25,138 nt of DNA from Pseudomonadota bacterium. Lineage in GTDB: Bacteria; Pseudomonadota; Gammaproteobacteria; Burkholderiales; Burkholderiaceae_B. Location of the stretch: the NCBI GenBank assembly GCA_021793875.1, contig JAJYRX010000001.1, forward strand, positions 1 to 25,138, read 5' to 3'. Positions 24,538 through 25,138 of this stretch are shown one piece after another. The notes below the pieces were generated by a model. That model did no database searches, was not told where the DNA came from, and worked only from the letters and a program-made list of their open reading frames with translations. Positions within the stretch are counted from its first letter, which is position 1, and every line of letters starts with the position of its first letter. The position numbers were made by a program, and so were the translations under genes.

Positions 24538-25138
24538 ATGAGTTGGGATTTCGCTCTAATACTTTTTGTATTGCTAATTATAACTGGTGTTATATGGGCG
24601 CTAGACGTCTTTTATTTACGTAAAAACCGACGAGCCCGTGCCGTCGCAGCTATGGCTGCAACAGAGCCTGTGGTGCAGGGGCTTGGAACAGACCAGGCCA
24701 TTAGCATACGTCAAGAGGCTTACGATAAGGCTAATAGGGCCCCATGGTGGGTCGATTACGCGGTTAGCTTTTTCCCCGTAATATTATTTGTTTTTGTGCT
24801 GCGGTCTTTTATAGTTGAGCCGTTTCGCATACCGTCTGGTTCAATGCTGCCTACCCTTCAAGATGGTGATTTAATACTAGTCAATAAGTACCAGTATGGG
24901 GTTAGGCTGCCTGTAATAGATAAAAAGGTTATAGAGCTTGGAAGTCCTAACTACGGAGACGTTGTTGTCTTCCGTTACCCTGTTGATCCATCGGTAGACT
25001 ATATAAAAAGGGTGGTTGGGTTGCCGGGCGATGTTGTTCAATATCGCAACAAGGTTTTATCTGTTAATGGCAAGGTTATACAGCAGCAGCGAATTGGTGA
25101 TTATTTCGAGCCCGATCGTTCTGCCTATACTGCCATGT
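24538..25138 (+). CDS. lepB: Signal peptidase I, 3' end missing
   Basis: Inner-membrane peptidase that removes signal peptides from exported proteins. The frame is open from ATG 24538 (AGGA 7 nt upstream) to the right edge, 200 codons. Two transmembrane segments are visible, about 5-27 and 72-90. The catalytic dyad is present: S102 in RIPSGSMLPTL and K157 in DYIKRVVGLPGD. The first cytoplasmic loop (about 28-70) is basic then acidic and not conserved. The C-terminal part of the catalytic domain, including the usual SGDSRxW box, lies beyond the window. 12 of its 15 isoleucine codons are ATA. Confidence 0.96.
   Translation, partial: MSWDFALILFVLLIITGVIWALDVFYLRKNRRARAVAAMAATEPVVQGLGTDQAISIRQEAYDKANRAPWWVDYAVSFFPVILFVFVLRSFIVEPFRIPSGSMLPTLQDGDLILVNKYQYGVRLPVIDKKVIELGSPNYGDVVVFRYPVDPSVDYIKRVVGLPGDVVQYRNKVLSVNGKVIQQQRIGDYFEPDRSAYTAM

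Overview
The window carries 25 genes, two of them cut by the window edges, and no mobile element, CRISPR array or RNA gene that I can see. Protein content and gene order point to a betaproteobacterium of the order Burkholderiales, most like Alcaligenaceae: rne diverging from rluC; maf facing yceD-rpmF-plsX-fabH-fabD-fabG-acpP-fabF; then rpoE-rseA-rseB-mucD-lepA-lepB. Base composition looks only moderate in GC by eye (mid-forties), low for free-living members of that family, and isoleucine is mostly written ATA, which is unusual for the group. The species is not identifiable from this sequence alone.

Layout. 1-1914: 3' part of relA (stringent response synthetase). 2051-4976: trpB-trpA-accD, tightly packed and closed by a symmetrical terminator (4998-5027) that also ends rne from the other side. 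5044-7767 (minus): rne with a long disordered C-terminal half. 7768-8284: a 517-base divergent regulatory region holding the long rne leader and both promoters. 8285-9882: rluC and a HAD phosphatase, overlapping by 4 nt. 9879-12006 (minus): maf, a RsmI-like methyltransferase and an AmiD-like lipoprotein amidase, apparently one operon. 12149-18528: yceD, rpmF and the phospholipid/fatty acid genes plsX, fabH, fabD, fabG, acpP, fabF. 18541-22604: a small YgfX-like membrane protein gene, then the envelope-stress operon rpoE-rseA-rseB-mucD, closed by a strong terminator (22640-22666). 22717-25138: lepA and the start of lepB.

The genes form a supply line for growth and envelope building. AccD makes malonyl-CoA, FabD/FabH/FabG/AcpP/FabF elongate it, PlsX passes acyl groups to phospholipid synthesis, RpoE with RseA/RseB/MucD watches the envelope, LepB processes exported proteins, and RelA, RNase E, RluC, L32 and LepA tie this to ribosome and RNA metabolism. 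This is core chromosome. I found no undescribed multi-gene system. The points most worth a second look are a perfect 13-bp inverted repeat inside the YgfX-like gene just before rpoE, the structured rne leader, a candidate sigma-E promoter in the 3' end of fabF, a GC-rich hairpin between acpP and fabF, the heavy use of ATA codons, and two local gene-order oddities (relA next to trpB; amiD-like gene beside the methyltransferase).
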